From: an uncultured Eubacteriales bacterium
GTDB taxonomy: Bacteria; Bacillota; Clostridia; Oscillospirales; Oscillospiraceae
Assembly: GCA_900544975.1 (NCBI GenBank)
Contig: UQXI01000015.1
Span: 1-55,377 of the forward strand
Direction: 5' to 3'
Length of the DNA stretch: 55,377 nucleotides
In this document: positions 32,983 to 40,842 of the stretch, piece by piece
How positions within the stretch are numbered: the first letter of the stretch is position 1
Layout: every line of letters starts with the position of its first letter
The notes under the pieces: model-generated
Told to the model about the DNA's origin: nothing
Databases searched by the model: none
Seen by the model: only the letters and a program-made list of their open reading frames with translations
Translations under genes and position numbers: made by a program

Positions 32983-34968
32983 ATGGATCAGCTGCAACTC
33001 ACAGATTTCCTGCACTACCGCTTCCTTTCCCAGCCCAAATTTGCCCCGGATGGCCAGCGGGCCGCCTTCGCCGTCACCAACTGCAACGAAGAGGAAAACT
33101 GTTACGAAACCCGCCTCTGGCTCTGGGAGTCCAGCCGTCTGCGCCAGCTCACAGATCTGGGCAAGGAATCCCGGTTCTTCTGGGAAGACAACACCCACCT
33201 GCTTTTTCCCGCCGTTCGGAGTAAGGCGGAGCAGAAGCGCCAGGAGGCGAAAGAAGAATTCACCAGCTTCTACCGCCTGGATGTCACAGGCGGTGAGGCC
33301 ACCCACGCCTTTACCCTTCCCTTTGCCGCCGGAACGCTGCACCACCTCTCCGGTCCCCACTACCTGGCAGAGGGCAGCATCGACGCCGCCTGGCCGGACT
33401 ACTATCAGATGGATTCGGCCGGTCGGGAGGCCGTGGCCAAGGCCTATCAGGAGAACCAGGACTACGAAGTCCTGGATGAAATTCCCTTCTGGTTCAACGG
33501 TGAAAACTTTATAAACAAAAAACGCACCGCCCTGTTCTCCTGCAACATCGAAACCGGTGAAGTCCGCCGCCTCACAGAGCCACTGTTCAGCCTGGATTCC
33601 CTGGCTGTGGTGGGAGAAACCGCCTACCTTCTGGGAGAGGCCTATGAAGCCAAGCCCTCAGGACACAGCGGCCTGTGGGTCCTGGAGGGGGAGGCCCTTC
33701 GGTGCCTCAATCCCAGGCTCCCCACCCTGGGCGGCCAGCTGCTGGCTGTCGGCGGGAGGCTCCTGCTCCTGGGCTCTGAGGGGCAGCGTCACGGCCTAAA
33801 TGAAAATGACTACGTTTATACCATCGATACAGAAACGGGCGTCCTGAGCTTGCTCAGGGCCGAAGAAGAGAACATGTACAGCAGTGTGGGCAGCGACTGC
33901 CGTTACGGTGGCGGCAAATCCTGTCAGCCCCGGGGAGAGGAGCTTTTCCACCTGACCACCCGGTGGGGCAATTCCCACCTGTACCGCCTGGCCCCTGACG
34001 GCAGCAGCCACCCAGTGGTCACCCGGGACGGTAGCATCGACTGCTTTGCCGTCCACCCCAACACCAACATCATTTTGCTGGTAGCCATGCTGGAGTGCAA
34101 GCTGCAAGAGCTCTATACATACGATCTGGCCTCCGGCGTTCTCCAGCAGGTGAGTCACTTCAACGATGCCTGCCTGGCCGGAAAATACGTGGCGCAGCCC
34201 CAGGTCCTGAGTCTGGAGAGCTGCGGCCTGAAGCTAGAAGGGTGGGTCCTGTTACCCAAGGACTTTGACCCCGCCCAGTCCTATCCCGCCATCCTGGACA
34301 TCCACGGCGGCCCCAAGACGGTATATGGACCGGTGTTCTACCATGAAATGCAGCTCTGGGCCAACCGGGGGTACTTCGTCTTCTTCTGCAATCCCATGGG
34401 TTCCGACGGGCGCGGCAACCGGTTTGCAGACATCCGGGGCCATTACGGCGAGACGGATTATCAAAACCTCATGGACTTCACCGACGCCGTCCTGGCCCAA
34501 TACCCCCAGATTGATCCCAAGCGGGTGGCTGTCACCGGCGGTTCCTACGGCGGTTTTATGACCAACTGGATCATCGGGCACACCAACCGGTTTGCCTGCG
34601 CCGCCTCCCAGCGCTCCATTTCCAACTGGCTCAGCTTCTATGGCGTGTCTGACATCGGCTACCGCTTCGCCACGGACCAGTGCGACGGCAACCCCTTTGA
34701 CTCACCGGAACAGCTGTGGGCCCACTCTCCCCTGCGCTATGCCAAGGCCGCTGTAACCCCCACCCTTTTCATTCACTCGGATGAAGATCACCGGTGTCCC
34801 ATGGCGGAGGGCATGCAGATGTACACCGCCCTGGTGGACCATGGGGTCCCCGCCCGGCTGTGCTACTTCCGGGGAGAAAACCACGAGCTCTCCCGCTCCG
34901 GCAAACCCAAGCATCGGATTCGCCGTCTGACGGAGATCACCGACTGGATTGAACGCTACACCAAATAA
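32983..34968 (+). CDS. S9-family oligopeptidase (acylaminoacyl-peptidase-like)
   Basis: A 661-residue cytoplasmic serine peptidase. Residues 1-400 form a beta-propeller gate (LTDFLHYRFLSQPKFAPDG at the N-terminus is typical). The alpha/beta-hydrolase domain holds GGSYGG with Ser521, Asp602 in DEDHRCP and His634 in GENHELS: triad complete and correctly spaced. Such enzymes cut short peptides, fitting the downstream use of products released by the surface proteases (inference). No signal peptide. AAAAAAGGAG precedes ATG 32983; an ATG at 32975 is out of frame. It is followed by a hairpin terminator. Confidence 0.93.
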   Translation: MDQLQLTDFLHYRFLSQPKFAPDGQRAAFAVTNCNEEENCYETRLWLWESSRLRQLTDLGKESRFFWEDNTHLLFPAVRSKAEQKRQEAKEEFTSFYRLDVTGGEATHAFTLPFAAGTLHHLSGPHYLAEGSIDAAWPDYYQMDSAGREAVAKAYQENQDYEVLDEIPFWFNGENFINKKRTALFSCNIETGEVRRLTEPLFSLDSLAVVGETAYLLGEAYEAKPSGHSGLWVLEGEALRCLNPRLPTLGGQLLAVGGRLLLLGSEGQRHGLNENDYVYTIDTETGVLSLLRAEEENMYSSVGSDCRYGGGKSCQPRGEELFHLTTRWGNSHLYRLAPDGSSHPVVTRDGSIDCFAVHPNTNIILLVAMLECKLQELYTYDLASGVLQQVSHFNDACLAGKYVAQPQVLSLESCGLKLEGWVLLPKDFDPAQSYPAILDIHGGPKTVYGPVFYHEMQLWANRGYFVFFCNPMGSDGRGNRFADIRGHYGETDYQNLMDFTDAVLAQYPQIDPKRVAVTGGSYGGFMTNWIIGHTNRFACAASQRSISNWLSFYGVSDIGYRFATDQCDGNPFDSPEQLWAHSPLRYAKAAVTPTLFIHSDEDHRCPMAEGMQMYTALVDHGVPARLCYFRGENHELSRSGKPKHRIRRLTEITDWIERYTK

Positions 34969-34982
34969 GAAATTCAAAATAC

Positions 34983-35046
34983 GGGCCTGCTGCAAGGCGG
35001 CGCAAGAGAAACTCTTGACTGCCTCTTGACAGCAGGCCCAAATTTT
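34983..35046 (+). terminator. Terminator of S9 peptidase unit
   Basis: GGGCCTGCTG (34983-34992) and CAGCAGGCCC (35030-35039), with an inner AAGAG/CTCTT hairpin, then AAATTTT. Confidence 0.7.
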
Positions 35047-35084
35047 ATGCAAACCGGCCACGAATATACCACAGATCCGGAAAC

Positions 35085-35156
35085 ATGCACGTTTCCTGCG
35101 CATGTTCGGAAAATTCATAGTGCCTACCACGGGCGGACACACAGGTCCGCCCCTAC
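35085..35156 (-). repeat. Dispersed MITE-like element, half copy
   Basis: The end GGCGGACACACAGGTCCG then CCCCTAC is intact; the opposite end is missing next to the S9 terminator. Confidence 0.7.
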
Positions 35157-35284
35157 GATGTATTCTGATACAGTGTGCAAGCAGATTCTCCGATATTTCC
35201 GTAGAATACTCCCTATTTCTGTCCAACATACGGCATAAAACAGTAAAAAATGTCTAGAAATTTCTGACCATCCCTACCGCCCGC

Positions 35285-35370
35285 CGTAGGGGCGCACCCA
35301 TGTGTCCGCCCGGCGGAAACATCTTGCGTTTCTCTCCCATGTTCGGCGAATTCGGAATACCCGCCGCTAC
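35285..35370 (-). repeat. Dispersed MITE-like element, copy 4
   Basis: Starts GTAGGGGCGCACCCATGTG and has the core GGCGAATTCGGAAT. The far end (CCGCCGCTAC) is degenerate. Confidence 0.7.
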
Positions 35371-35403
35371 AGCTTGACATAATATTCCGTTGGTTGCTAC
35401 AAA

Positions 35404-36138
35404 CTAAAATTCTCCCGCAGCAAACATCACCGCGGTCAGCGCACACAGCGGGGCGGTCTCGCAGCGCAAAATGCGGCGGCCCAGACTGCAGATCTCCAGC
35501 CCGGCCTGTCTGGCCTGGGCCACCTCTTCCGGCTCCAGCCCCCCTTCCGGCCCTGTGACCAGGCTGACAGAGGCAAAGCCCGGCTTCCGGCTCAGGGACA
35601 TGGAGAGGGTGTTCCCCTCCTCATTTTCGTAAAACAGAAGGGGGACGTCTGCTTTGGCCGCTTCTGCCAGCGCCGCGGCATAGGTGGGCAGCACCGTCAC
35701 CTGGGGAATCCGCCCCCGGCCGGACTGCTCCGCCGCAGAAGCCGCAATTTTCTGCCACCGCTCCAGCTTCTTCCCTAGGGCCCGCTCCTCCGGCCTGGAC
35801 ACGCACCGGGCCCCCGGAAAGGCGATGATTTCTGCCGCTCCCAGCTCTGTCGCCTTCTGGATCACGTGCTCCAGCTTATCCGCTTTGGGAAAGGCCATAA
35901 AAATCCGTACCTGGACCGCCGCCTCTGACTGAGACGCCCCTCTGTGATGGACCACCAGGCTCACCTGACCGGGGCTCACATCGCTGACGGTGCAGCCGCA
36001 CTCCCTTCCCTCCCCGTCGCAGACGGTAACCGGATCCCCCACCTTCAACCGCAGCACCTTGGCGTGGGCCGCATTCTCCCCGGTGAGCACCAGGAAATTC
36101 TCCCCCATCTCCTCTGGCAACACAAAAAAACGCACCAT
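35404..36138 (-). CDS. rsmE: 16S rRNA m3U1498 methyltransferase RsmE
   Basis: A 244-residue SPOUT-class enzyme that methylates U1498 of 16S rRNA using S-adenosylmethionine. The N-terminal PUA-like part (MVRFFV, HAKVLRLKVGDPVTVCDGEG) and the C-terminal knot are clear: KADKLEHVIQKATELGA, EQSGRGRIP, the SAM loop LVTGPEGGLEPEEV and RRILRCETAPLCAL. GGGAGGAACGG lies upstream of the ATG at 36138, and a promoter ends 27 bases before it; longer in-frame starts lie before the promoter. Length is normal. In many Firmicutes prmA is adjacent; it is not here. Confidence 0.94.
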   Translation of the reverse strand: MVRFFVLPEEMGENFLVLTGENAAHAKVLRLKVGDPVTVCDGEGRECGCTVSDVSPGQVSLVVHHRGASQSEAAVQVRIFMAFPKADKLEHVIQKATELGAAEIIAFPGARCVSRPEERALGKKLERWQKIAASAAEQSGRGRIPQVTVLPTYAAALAEAAKADVPLLFYENEEGNTLSMSLSRKPGFASVSLVTGPEGGLEPEEVAQARQAGLEICSLGRRILRCETAPLCALTAVMFAAGEF

Positions 36139-36165
36139 ATTCCGTTCCTCCCATTCATTTCTTCC

Positions 36166-36194
36166 ATTGTAGCAAAAGTCCCCCAACCGTGCAA
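36166..36194 (-). promoter_or_regulatory. Promoter of rsmE
   Basis: On the minus strand TTGCAC (36194-36189), 17-base spacer, TACAAT (36171-36166). Confidence 0.75.
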
Positions 36195-36330
36195 GTCTTC
36201 CCCCATGGATTCTGCCGGACGTCAGGATCCAAGTTCTCCGGTGGACGTGCACTGCCCGCTCCAACGCCACCCTGTTCCTGGATGCATACACGCCTCCTGT
36301 TGACCGAAGCCGCCACGTGGCGCATCCCAT

Positions 36331-36366
36331 AAAATGTGGGCTGGACTGTGCAAGACAGTCCAGCCC
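36331..36366 (-). terminator. Terminator of BlaI-type gene
   Basis: GGGCTGGACTG and CAGTCCAGCCC form an 11-bp stem; on the minus strand it is followed by ACATTTTATG. Confidence 0.75.
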
Positions 36367-36442
36367 AAAGGGAGATTGTGCTGTTTTCAGGAAATGCTGG
36401 GAAAAGGGCGCAAGAGAAGAACAGACATGTAAAACCCATTGA

Positions 36443-36829
36443 TCATATCCCCACCTGGCACATGGTCTGTCTCTGGTTTAGAACCTCTGCCATTTGATCC
36501 AACACCACTTGTTGCGGGTTGTATACCCGCAGCAAAGCAGTCAGCAATGCCGGAAGACTGGACTCGCCGATGCTTTCGTAAAGGCTCGCCGCATAGTACT
36601 CCTCACAGGTCAGTGCCGCTTCAAAGGTTCGTCCGTACGTTTTTCCACTGCGTGCAAAGCCAGCCTCACGAAGTGCGCCCTTCTTCAGCAAGTTGTTTAG
36701 CAAGATATGTACGGAATTGGACTGCCATGACTTGTCTACAGAGAGGTTCAAAAGCTCCGCCCGCGACAATGGCCGTCCAACACCCCAAAAAACATCCATT
36801 ACTTCAATTTCGTTTTTTGTCAAATTCAT
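36443..36829 (-). CDS. BlaI/MecI-family repressor
   Basis: A 128-residue winged-helix protein. LTKNEIEVMDVFW, PLSRAELLNLS, NSVHILLNNLLKKGALRE and a GRTFEA-type wing match the penicillinase-repressor family up to residue 80, followed by a dimerisation helix pair. The start has AAGGAGG 7 bases upstream. In the classic system the repressor is cleaved by a BlaR1/MecR1 sensor protease after beta-lactam binding, but no sensor gene lies next to it, so the signal and target are unknown. Its -10 box is consensus TATAAT, and an 18-bp palindrome lies upstream. Divergent from a small XRE regulator 390 bases away. Confidence 0.87.
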   Translation of the reverse strand: MNLTKNEIEVMDVFWGVGRPLSRAELLNLSVDKSWQSNSVHILLNNLLKKGALREAGFARSGKTYGRTFEAALTCEEYYAASLYESIGESSLPALLTALLRVYNPQQVVLDQMAEVLNQRQTMCQVGI

Positions 36830-36858
36830 TCTCCCACCTCCTTTTGCCTGACTTCAAC

Positions 36859-36888
36859 ATTATATTCCATCTCGCATGAGTACGTCAA
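36859..36888 (-). promoter_or_regulatory. Promoter of BlaI-type gene
   Basis: On the minus strand TTGACG (36888-36883), 18-base spacer, consensus TATAAT (36864-36859). Confidence 0.75.
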
Positions 36889-36924
36889 GTCCTTTCAGAG
36901 AATCTGAAAATTGAGTCGCAGAAG

Positions 36925-36942
36925 CCAGGAATTTTTTCCTGG
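36925..36942. repeat. 18-bp perfect palindrome
   Basis: CCAGGAA and TTCCTGG around TTTT, 37 bases upstream of the BlaI-gene -35 box. Possible operator. Confidence 0.5.
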
Positions 36943-37155
36943 ACGCAAAATCAAAATTCTTTGGGCGGCGGAAAGAAATCCCTGTCTAATTCAGGGGGAA
37001 ATTCACAAAATACGGATGTTCCTGGCATCTCCGTAATTCATGTTTCACATAATTTATTCTTGTTATACACGCTCGTAAAATGCAAGCCATATTTTCTCTA
37101 AGTTCCACTTCATCGTTGCTCTTTCTCACTCTTTCTATCCGTGTTTCTAGTTATA

Positions 37156-37193
37156 GGACAAATAGTCCAAAATTTCCATAGGACGATTTGTCT
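37156..37193 (+). promoter_or_regulatory. Tandem operator-like dyads before XRE gene
   Basis: GGAC-AAATA-GTCC (37156-37168) and GGAC-GATTT-GTCT (37181-37193), starting 25 bases apart and both preceded by ATA. They end 26 bases before the XRE start codon, as expected for autoregulation. Confidence 0.5.
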
Positions 37194-37219
37194 AGGATTA
37201 TAGTGTACTTGGTGATGAT

Positions 37220-37432
37220 ATGCGCTTACGAATTCGAGATCTGCGAGAGGATCATGACCTAACGCAGAAGCAAATTGCGGACCATCTTTTGTGCGACCAG
37301 TCCCTCTACTCCAAATATGAACGAGGAGAACGTCCCCTGCCTCTGGATTTGGCTGTAAAGCTAGCCCAGTTTTACGGAACCAGTGTGGACTATCTGGTAA
37401 GGCTGACTCGCAACAAAACGCCTTACCGCTGA
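37220..37432 (+). CDS. Small XRE-family HTH protein, 70 aa
   Basis: A single helix-turn-helix domain of the Cro/CI type: IRDLREDHDLTQKQIADHL, then SLYSKYERGERPLPLDLA and YGTSVDYLVRLT. It has no other domain. Stand-alone XRE proteins usually act as local or autoregulatory repressors. Two repeated dyads lie just upstream. The ribosome site is weak (GGTGAT). The gene is more AT-rich than most of the window and ends on a long palindrome. Confidence 0.88.
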   Translation: MRLRIRDLREDHDLTQKQIADHLLCDQSLYSKYERGERPLPLDLAVKLAQFYGTSVDYLVRLTRNKTPYR

Positions 37433-37559
37433 AAAAAGCCCTGTCGCAAATACAGACGAGTCAAGACACGTCCCTACAGCCTGCCGTGCAATCCCGAGGT
37501 CATGCACAGCCCACGGTAGGAAACGGTCTTGACCGTTCTGTTTTGTGACAGGGCTTTTA
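37432..37559. terminator. Bidirectional terminator / 128-bp imperfect palindrome
   Basis: AAAAGCCCTGTC at the left and GACAGGGCTTTT at the right are exact complements. Inner arms GTCAAGAC/GTCTTGAC and CCGTG/CACGG extend the structure. It lies between convergent genes and has A- and T-tracts suited to both directions. Its size suggests it may also be a mobile palindromic element. Confidence 0.7.
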
Positions 37560-37564
37560 GAGTC

Positions 37565-38197
37565 TTACAACGTACCAGCCAAAGCAATGGGAGACAGAAT
37601 CCGCCTCTCCCAAGACAGGGCAAGCTCCTGGGCTGCATCCGCCCGGGCTGCCATGGCGGCGGTGAAGTCGGGATCATGGATGGAGTCCAGATTCACCCGA
37701 ACATTGAACAGCGCACCCAGCACCGCCGTCCGGGCCAACATGGTCCCCACCATTCCGTCAGTCACCGCATTGGGATTTCCCTTCCGCACCGCCGTCTCCA
37801 GGGCGGGAAACAGGGAGGCCACTGTCTCAGCTACCTCCATCGGCACCTGGGCAGCCGCCTTCAGGCCCTCCTGCATGGCGGCCTTCCGGGCGGTCTGCTC
37901 CTCCGGCGTGGCTTTGGGCATGGCCAGGGCCTCCATATACCGGTCAAAGGCCCGGCTGTCCCGATCCACAGCCTCCAGCAGCTTCCCGCGCAGGGCCGGA
38001 AGCTCCTCCAAAAGGGGCTGCATCTCCTCCTGGACGGCGGCATATTTCTCCCGCCCGGCGGTGAGGTGGGCCACCATTTCCGCCAGAGCCGCCGCCAAGG
38101 CCCCTGCCAGGGCAGAGACGCTGCCGCCGCCGGGGGCCGGGGCGTCCGAAGCGGTCACCTGTGCAAATTCAGAAACTCGCAGTTGATTCAGTTCCAT
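37565..38197 (-). CDS. fchA: Formimidoyl-THF cyclodeaminase
   Basis: A 210-residue cytoplasmic enzyme that closes 5-formimino-THF to 5,10-methenyl-THF with release of ammonia. The N-terminal APAPGGGSVSALAGALAAALAEMVA is typical of the family (quoted here in pieces: APAPGGGSVS, ALAEMVAHLT), followed by DRDSRAFDRYMEAL and a C-terminal NPNAVTDGMVGTML and NVRVNLDSI. The ATG at 38197 is chosen over a GTG at 38209, which overlaps the preceding stop. The gene begins 8 bases after the formimidoyltransferase stop, and the two correspond to the two halves of the fused vertebrate FTCD. Last step of the histidine pathway in this cluster. Confidence 0.9.
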   Translation of the reverse strand: MELNQLRVSEFAQVTASDAPAPGGGSVSALAGALAAALAEMVAHLTAGREKYAAVQEEMQPLLEELPALRGKLLEAVDRDSRAFDRYMEALAMPKATPEEQTARKAAMQEGLKAAAQVPMEVAETVASLFPALETAVRKGNPNAVTDGMVGTMLARTAVLGALFNVRVNLDSIHDPDFTAAMAARADAAQELALSWERRILSPIALAGTL

Positions 38198-38205
38198 CTT
38201 CCGCC

Positions 38206-39096
38206 TCACAGTCTGTTTTCCAGAACCTGGTCGCCGTTGAAGCCCTCCAGCTGCAGATAGTAGGCGGCGCAGTCCAGCAGCGCCTGCTGAGGCACCAGAC
38301 CCACAATCTCACTGCCCAGGACATTCACCCCATACCGCCGGGCCTCCATCTTCACCGTCTCAAAGACCCGATACATGGCAGACTGGGTGAAATCCGTCAG
38401 GTTCATGGAGACCTGGGCCAGATTCCGGTCTTCCAGCCGGACGCCCATGGCCTTGCAATACCGGAACCCGCCGTTCATATTCCGGATGGTCTTGGCAATG
38501 GCAGAGGCAATCTCCACATTGGGGGTATCCAGATTGATGTTATAGGCGATGAGGGGCATCCGGGCGCCAATGGCCGTCACGCCGCCGGTGGGGTGAATTG
38601 TGGCGGGGCCATAGTCGGGCCGCCACATGGGGTCCTTCATCTTCTCGGCCATGCCCTCAAACTGGCCCTTGCGCACATCCGCCAGATTGGCCCGGTGAGG
38701 CGCCGTTGCGGACTTCTCATAGAGGAAGAAGGGCTGACCAAAGCGCTGGGAAGCCAACTGGGCCGTCTCCTTGGCAATCCGGTCGGCATCGCCCACCGTG
38801 GTATTGCGGATGGGAATGAAGGGCACCACATCCACACAGCCCATCCGGGGATGCTGACCCTGATGCTTGGTCATGTCAATGAGCTCCACCGCCCGACCGA
38901 TGGCTTCCACCATGGCGTCCCGCAGCGGCTCCGGCTCACCAATGATGGTGAGTACACAGCGGTTGTGATCCTGATCCCAGGTGTAGTCCAAAAGCCGGAC
39001 CCCGGGCTTGCCCCGGAAGCAGTCGCAGAGCTTTTCAATGACTGCAAGATCCCTGCCCTCGCTGAAGTTGGGTACACATTCCAAAATCTGATTCAT
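38206..39096 (-). CDS. ftcD: Glutamate formimidoyltransferase
   Basis: A 296-residue enzyme that moves the formimino group from N-formimino-glutamate to tetrahydrofolate. Visible family motifs: ECVPNFSEGRD at the N-terminus, HNRCVLTIIGEP, HQGQHPRMGCVDVVPFIP, and the substrate-loop YNINLDTPNVEIA, with the second domain IRNMNGGFRYCKAMG. AAGGAAGG precedes ATG 39096; a longer start at 39114 lies upstream of that site. It follows hutI after a repeat-filled gap of about 490 bases and is followed by the cyclodeaminase, so histidine carbon enters one-carbon metabolism. Confidence 0.94.
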   Translation of the reverse strand: MNQILECVPNFSEGRDLAVIEKLCDCFRGKPGVRLLDYTWDQDHNRCVLTIIGEPEPLRDAMVEAIGRAVELIDMTKHQGQHPRMGCVDVVPFIPIRNTTVGDADRIAKETAQLASQRFGQPFFLYEKSATAPHRANLADVRKGQFEGMAEKMKDPMWRPDYGPATIHPTGGVTAIGARMPLIAYNINLDTPNVEIASAIAKTIRNMNGGFRYCKAMGVRLEDRNLAQVSMNLTDFTQSAMYRVFETVKMEARRYGVNVLGSEIVGLVPQQALLDCAAYYLQLEGFNGDQVLENRL

Positions 39097-39183
39097 GATG
39101 ATCCTTCCTTTCATTTCAGTGGAACGGTCAAAGCCATTCTTTCCGCTTCTCTAGAATATTCCGCACCATCTCGCCACTTCGCC

Positions 39184-39287
39184 GTAGGGGCAGACCCATG
39201 TGCCTGCCCGCTGGTAGGCACTGCGAATTCGCCGCAAAGCGAAAAAACAGAACGCTTTCCCGCCGGGCGCACACTGTGCGCCCCTAC
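39184..39287 (-). repeat. Dispersed MITE-like element, copy 5
   Basis: GTAGGGGCAGACCCATGTG at one end and CACTGTGCGCCCCTAC at the other; core GTAGGCACTGCGAATTCGCC. Confidence 0.8.
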
Positions 39288-39409
39288 GGCGTGGGGGACG
39301 GTGTTGTAGGATTGGGAAATGGTTGCAGACCCGGCGCCTGTGGGGCGGAATGGTCAAGACCATTCCCAACGCTTTTCTGGAATATTCCGCACCATCTCGC
39401 CAATTTGCC

Positions 39410-39514
39410 GTAGGGGCAGACCCATGTGTCTGCCCGCTGGTAGGCACTGCGAATTCGCCGGAAAGCGAAAAAAACAGAACGCTTTCCCGCCGGGCGCACA
39501 ATGTACGCCCCTAC
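39410..39514 (-). repeat. Dispersed MITE-like element, copy 6
   Basis: Nearly identical to the copy at 39184, 226 bases away; both are preceded by GAATATTCCGCACCATCTCG. Confidence 0.8.
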
Positions 39515-39588
39515 AGGGGGCACGGCAATGCGTGCGGGTTTTTCTGCATCCACCGGGGTGGTGGAACATCTCCCCTTTCCGTGGGGGA

Positions 39589-40842
39589 TTACCGGTTCGT
39601 TGTGGCAACCACGCCTTGTTTGATCACAGTTTTGGCCAGGTTTTGGCCAAAACGGTAAAAAATGTAATCCAGATTGGGGGCATCCCAAATCACCAGATCC
39701 GCCTGCTTACCCACCTCCAGGCTGCCCAGCCGGTCGGCCCGGCAGATGGCGGCGGCGGCATTCAGGGTGACGGCGGTGAGGGTTTCCTCTGGGGTTAAGT
39801 GATAGTTCCAGCAGGCCAGATTCATGGCCAGCTGTAGGTTCAGACTGGGGCAGGAGCCGGGGTTAAAGTCCGAGGCCACCGCCACCGGCGCCCCGGCGGC
39901 GATCATGTCCCGGGCCCGGGCGTAGGGCTTGCCCAGATAGAAGGAGGTCGCCGGCAGCAGCACCGCCACAGTCCCCCCCTTGGCCAGGGCGGCAATGCCC
40001 CGGTCTGTGGCGGCAATGAGGTGCTCGGCAGAGACCGCCGGAAGGGCGCCGGCCAGCTCTGTACCGCCGATGGCGTCAATTTCATCGGTGTGAATCTTGA
40101 CCTTCAGGCCATGGGCCAGGGCCGCCCGCAGAATCTCCTCCGATTCTGCCGCCGTAAACACCCCCGTCTCACAGAACACATCGCAGAACTCCGCGAGCCC
40201 CTCCCGGGCAACCAGAGGAATCATCTCCTCGGTCATGAGACGAATGTAGTCCTCTCGCTGGGTTTTGTACTCCTCGGGCACGGCATGGGCCCCCAGATAG
40301 GTGGCGGCCAGCTCCACCGGCTGCTCCTTTCCCAGGCGGCGAATCACCGCCAGCTGCCGGAGCTCCGTCTGCCGGTCCAGGCCGTAGCCGCTCTTGGCCT
40401 CGCAGGTGGTGACGCCCAGGGAAAGCATCTCTCCCAGGGCCTCCCCGGCTTTCTGCACCAGATCGTCCTCACTGGCCTGCCGGGTCATGCGGACGGTGGA
40501 GAGAATACCGCCGCCCTGGGCCAGAATCTCCAGGTAGGGCACGCCCCGACGCTTCATGGCCAGCTCATGCTCCCGCCAGCCGCCGAAGAACAGGTGGGTA
40601 TGGGCATCCACCAGTCCTGGAGTCACCAGGCGTCCCCCGGCGTCTATGTGCCTGGCCCCCTGCAAAAGCGCTTCCGGGACCTGGCCGTTGCCCTGGGCCG
40701 TGATGATCCCATCCTCCGCCACCAGGTATGCCCCGGAGCGCTGGGAGATTTGTCCCTGGGCCGGGCCCACCGCTGCGGTGCGGCCCAGGGGGGTGGCCAG
40801 AAGGCCGATGTTGGAAATGACCAGACGGTTCGCCATGCTCAT
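39589..40842 (-). CDS. hutI: Imidazolonepropionase
   Basis: A 417-residue metal-dependent amidohydrolase that opens 4-imidazolone-5-propionate to N-formimino-L-glutamate. The metal-binding LVDAHTHLFFGG, the substrate loop AKSGYGLD, the internal TYLGAHAVPEEY, the ligand KIHTDEID, SAEHL and ASDFNPGS are all present. The start overlaps the hutU stop in an ATGA (40839-40842), showing translational coupling. Third enzyme of the pathway. Normal length. Confidence 0.96.
   Translation of the reverse strand: MSMANRLVISNIGLLATPLGRTAAVGPAQGQISQRSGAYLVAEDGIITAQGNGQVPEALLQGARHIDAGGRLVTPGLVDAHTHLFFGGWREHELAMKRRGVPYLEILAQGGGILSTVRMTRQASEDDLVQKAGEALGEMLSLGVTTCEAKSGYGLDRQTELRQLAVIRRLGKEQPVELAATYLGAHAVPEEYKTQREDYIRLMTEEMIPLVAREGLAEFCDVFCETGVFTAAESEEILRAALAHGLKVKIHTDEIDAIGGTELAGALPAVSAEHLIAATDRGIAALAKGGTVAVLLPATSFYLGKPYARARDMIAAGAPVAVASDFNPGSCPSLNLQLAMNLACWNYHLTPEETLTAVTLNAAAAICRADRLGSLEVGKQADLVIWDAPNLDYIFYRFGQNLAKTVIKQGVVATTNR

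Larger units (their letters stand above)
34969..35403. other. Repeat-bearing spacer after S9 gene
   Basis: Holds the S9 terminator, a half-copy and a copy of the dispersed element, and between them a reverse copy of the spacer seen at 32252-32382. No gene. Confidence 0.7.
36139..36442. other. Spacer between BlaI-type gene and rsmE
   Basis: Holds the rsmE promoter and the upstream gene's terminator. Nothing else is supported between 36195 and 36330. Confidence 0.6.
36830..37219. other. AT-rich divergent control region
   Basis: 390 bases between two divergent regulators, no ORF. It holds the BlaI-gene promoter, the palindrome CCAGGAA-TTTT-TTCCTGG at 36925-36942, and two tandem dyads at 37156-37193. 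The centre (36943-37150) shows nothing I can name. Confidence 0.6.
39097..39588. other. Repeat-filled gap inside the hut cluster
   Basis: Two dispersed elements with their flank form a tandem direct duplication of about 226 bases. No gene. ORFs read through here come from the repeats. Confidence 0.75.
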
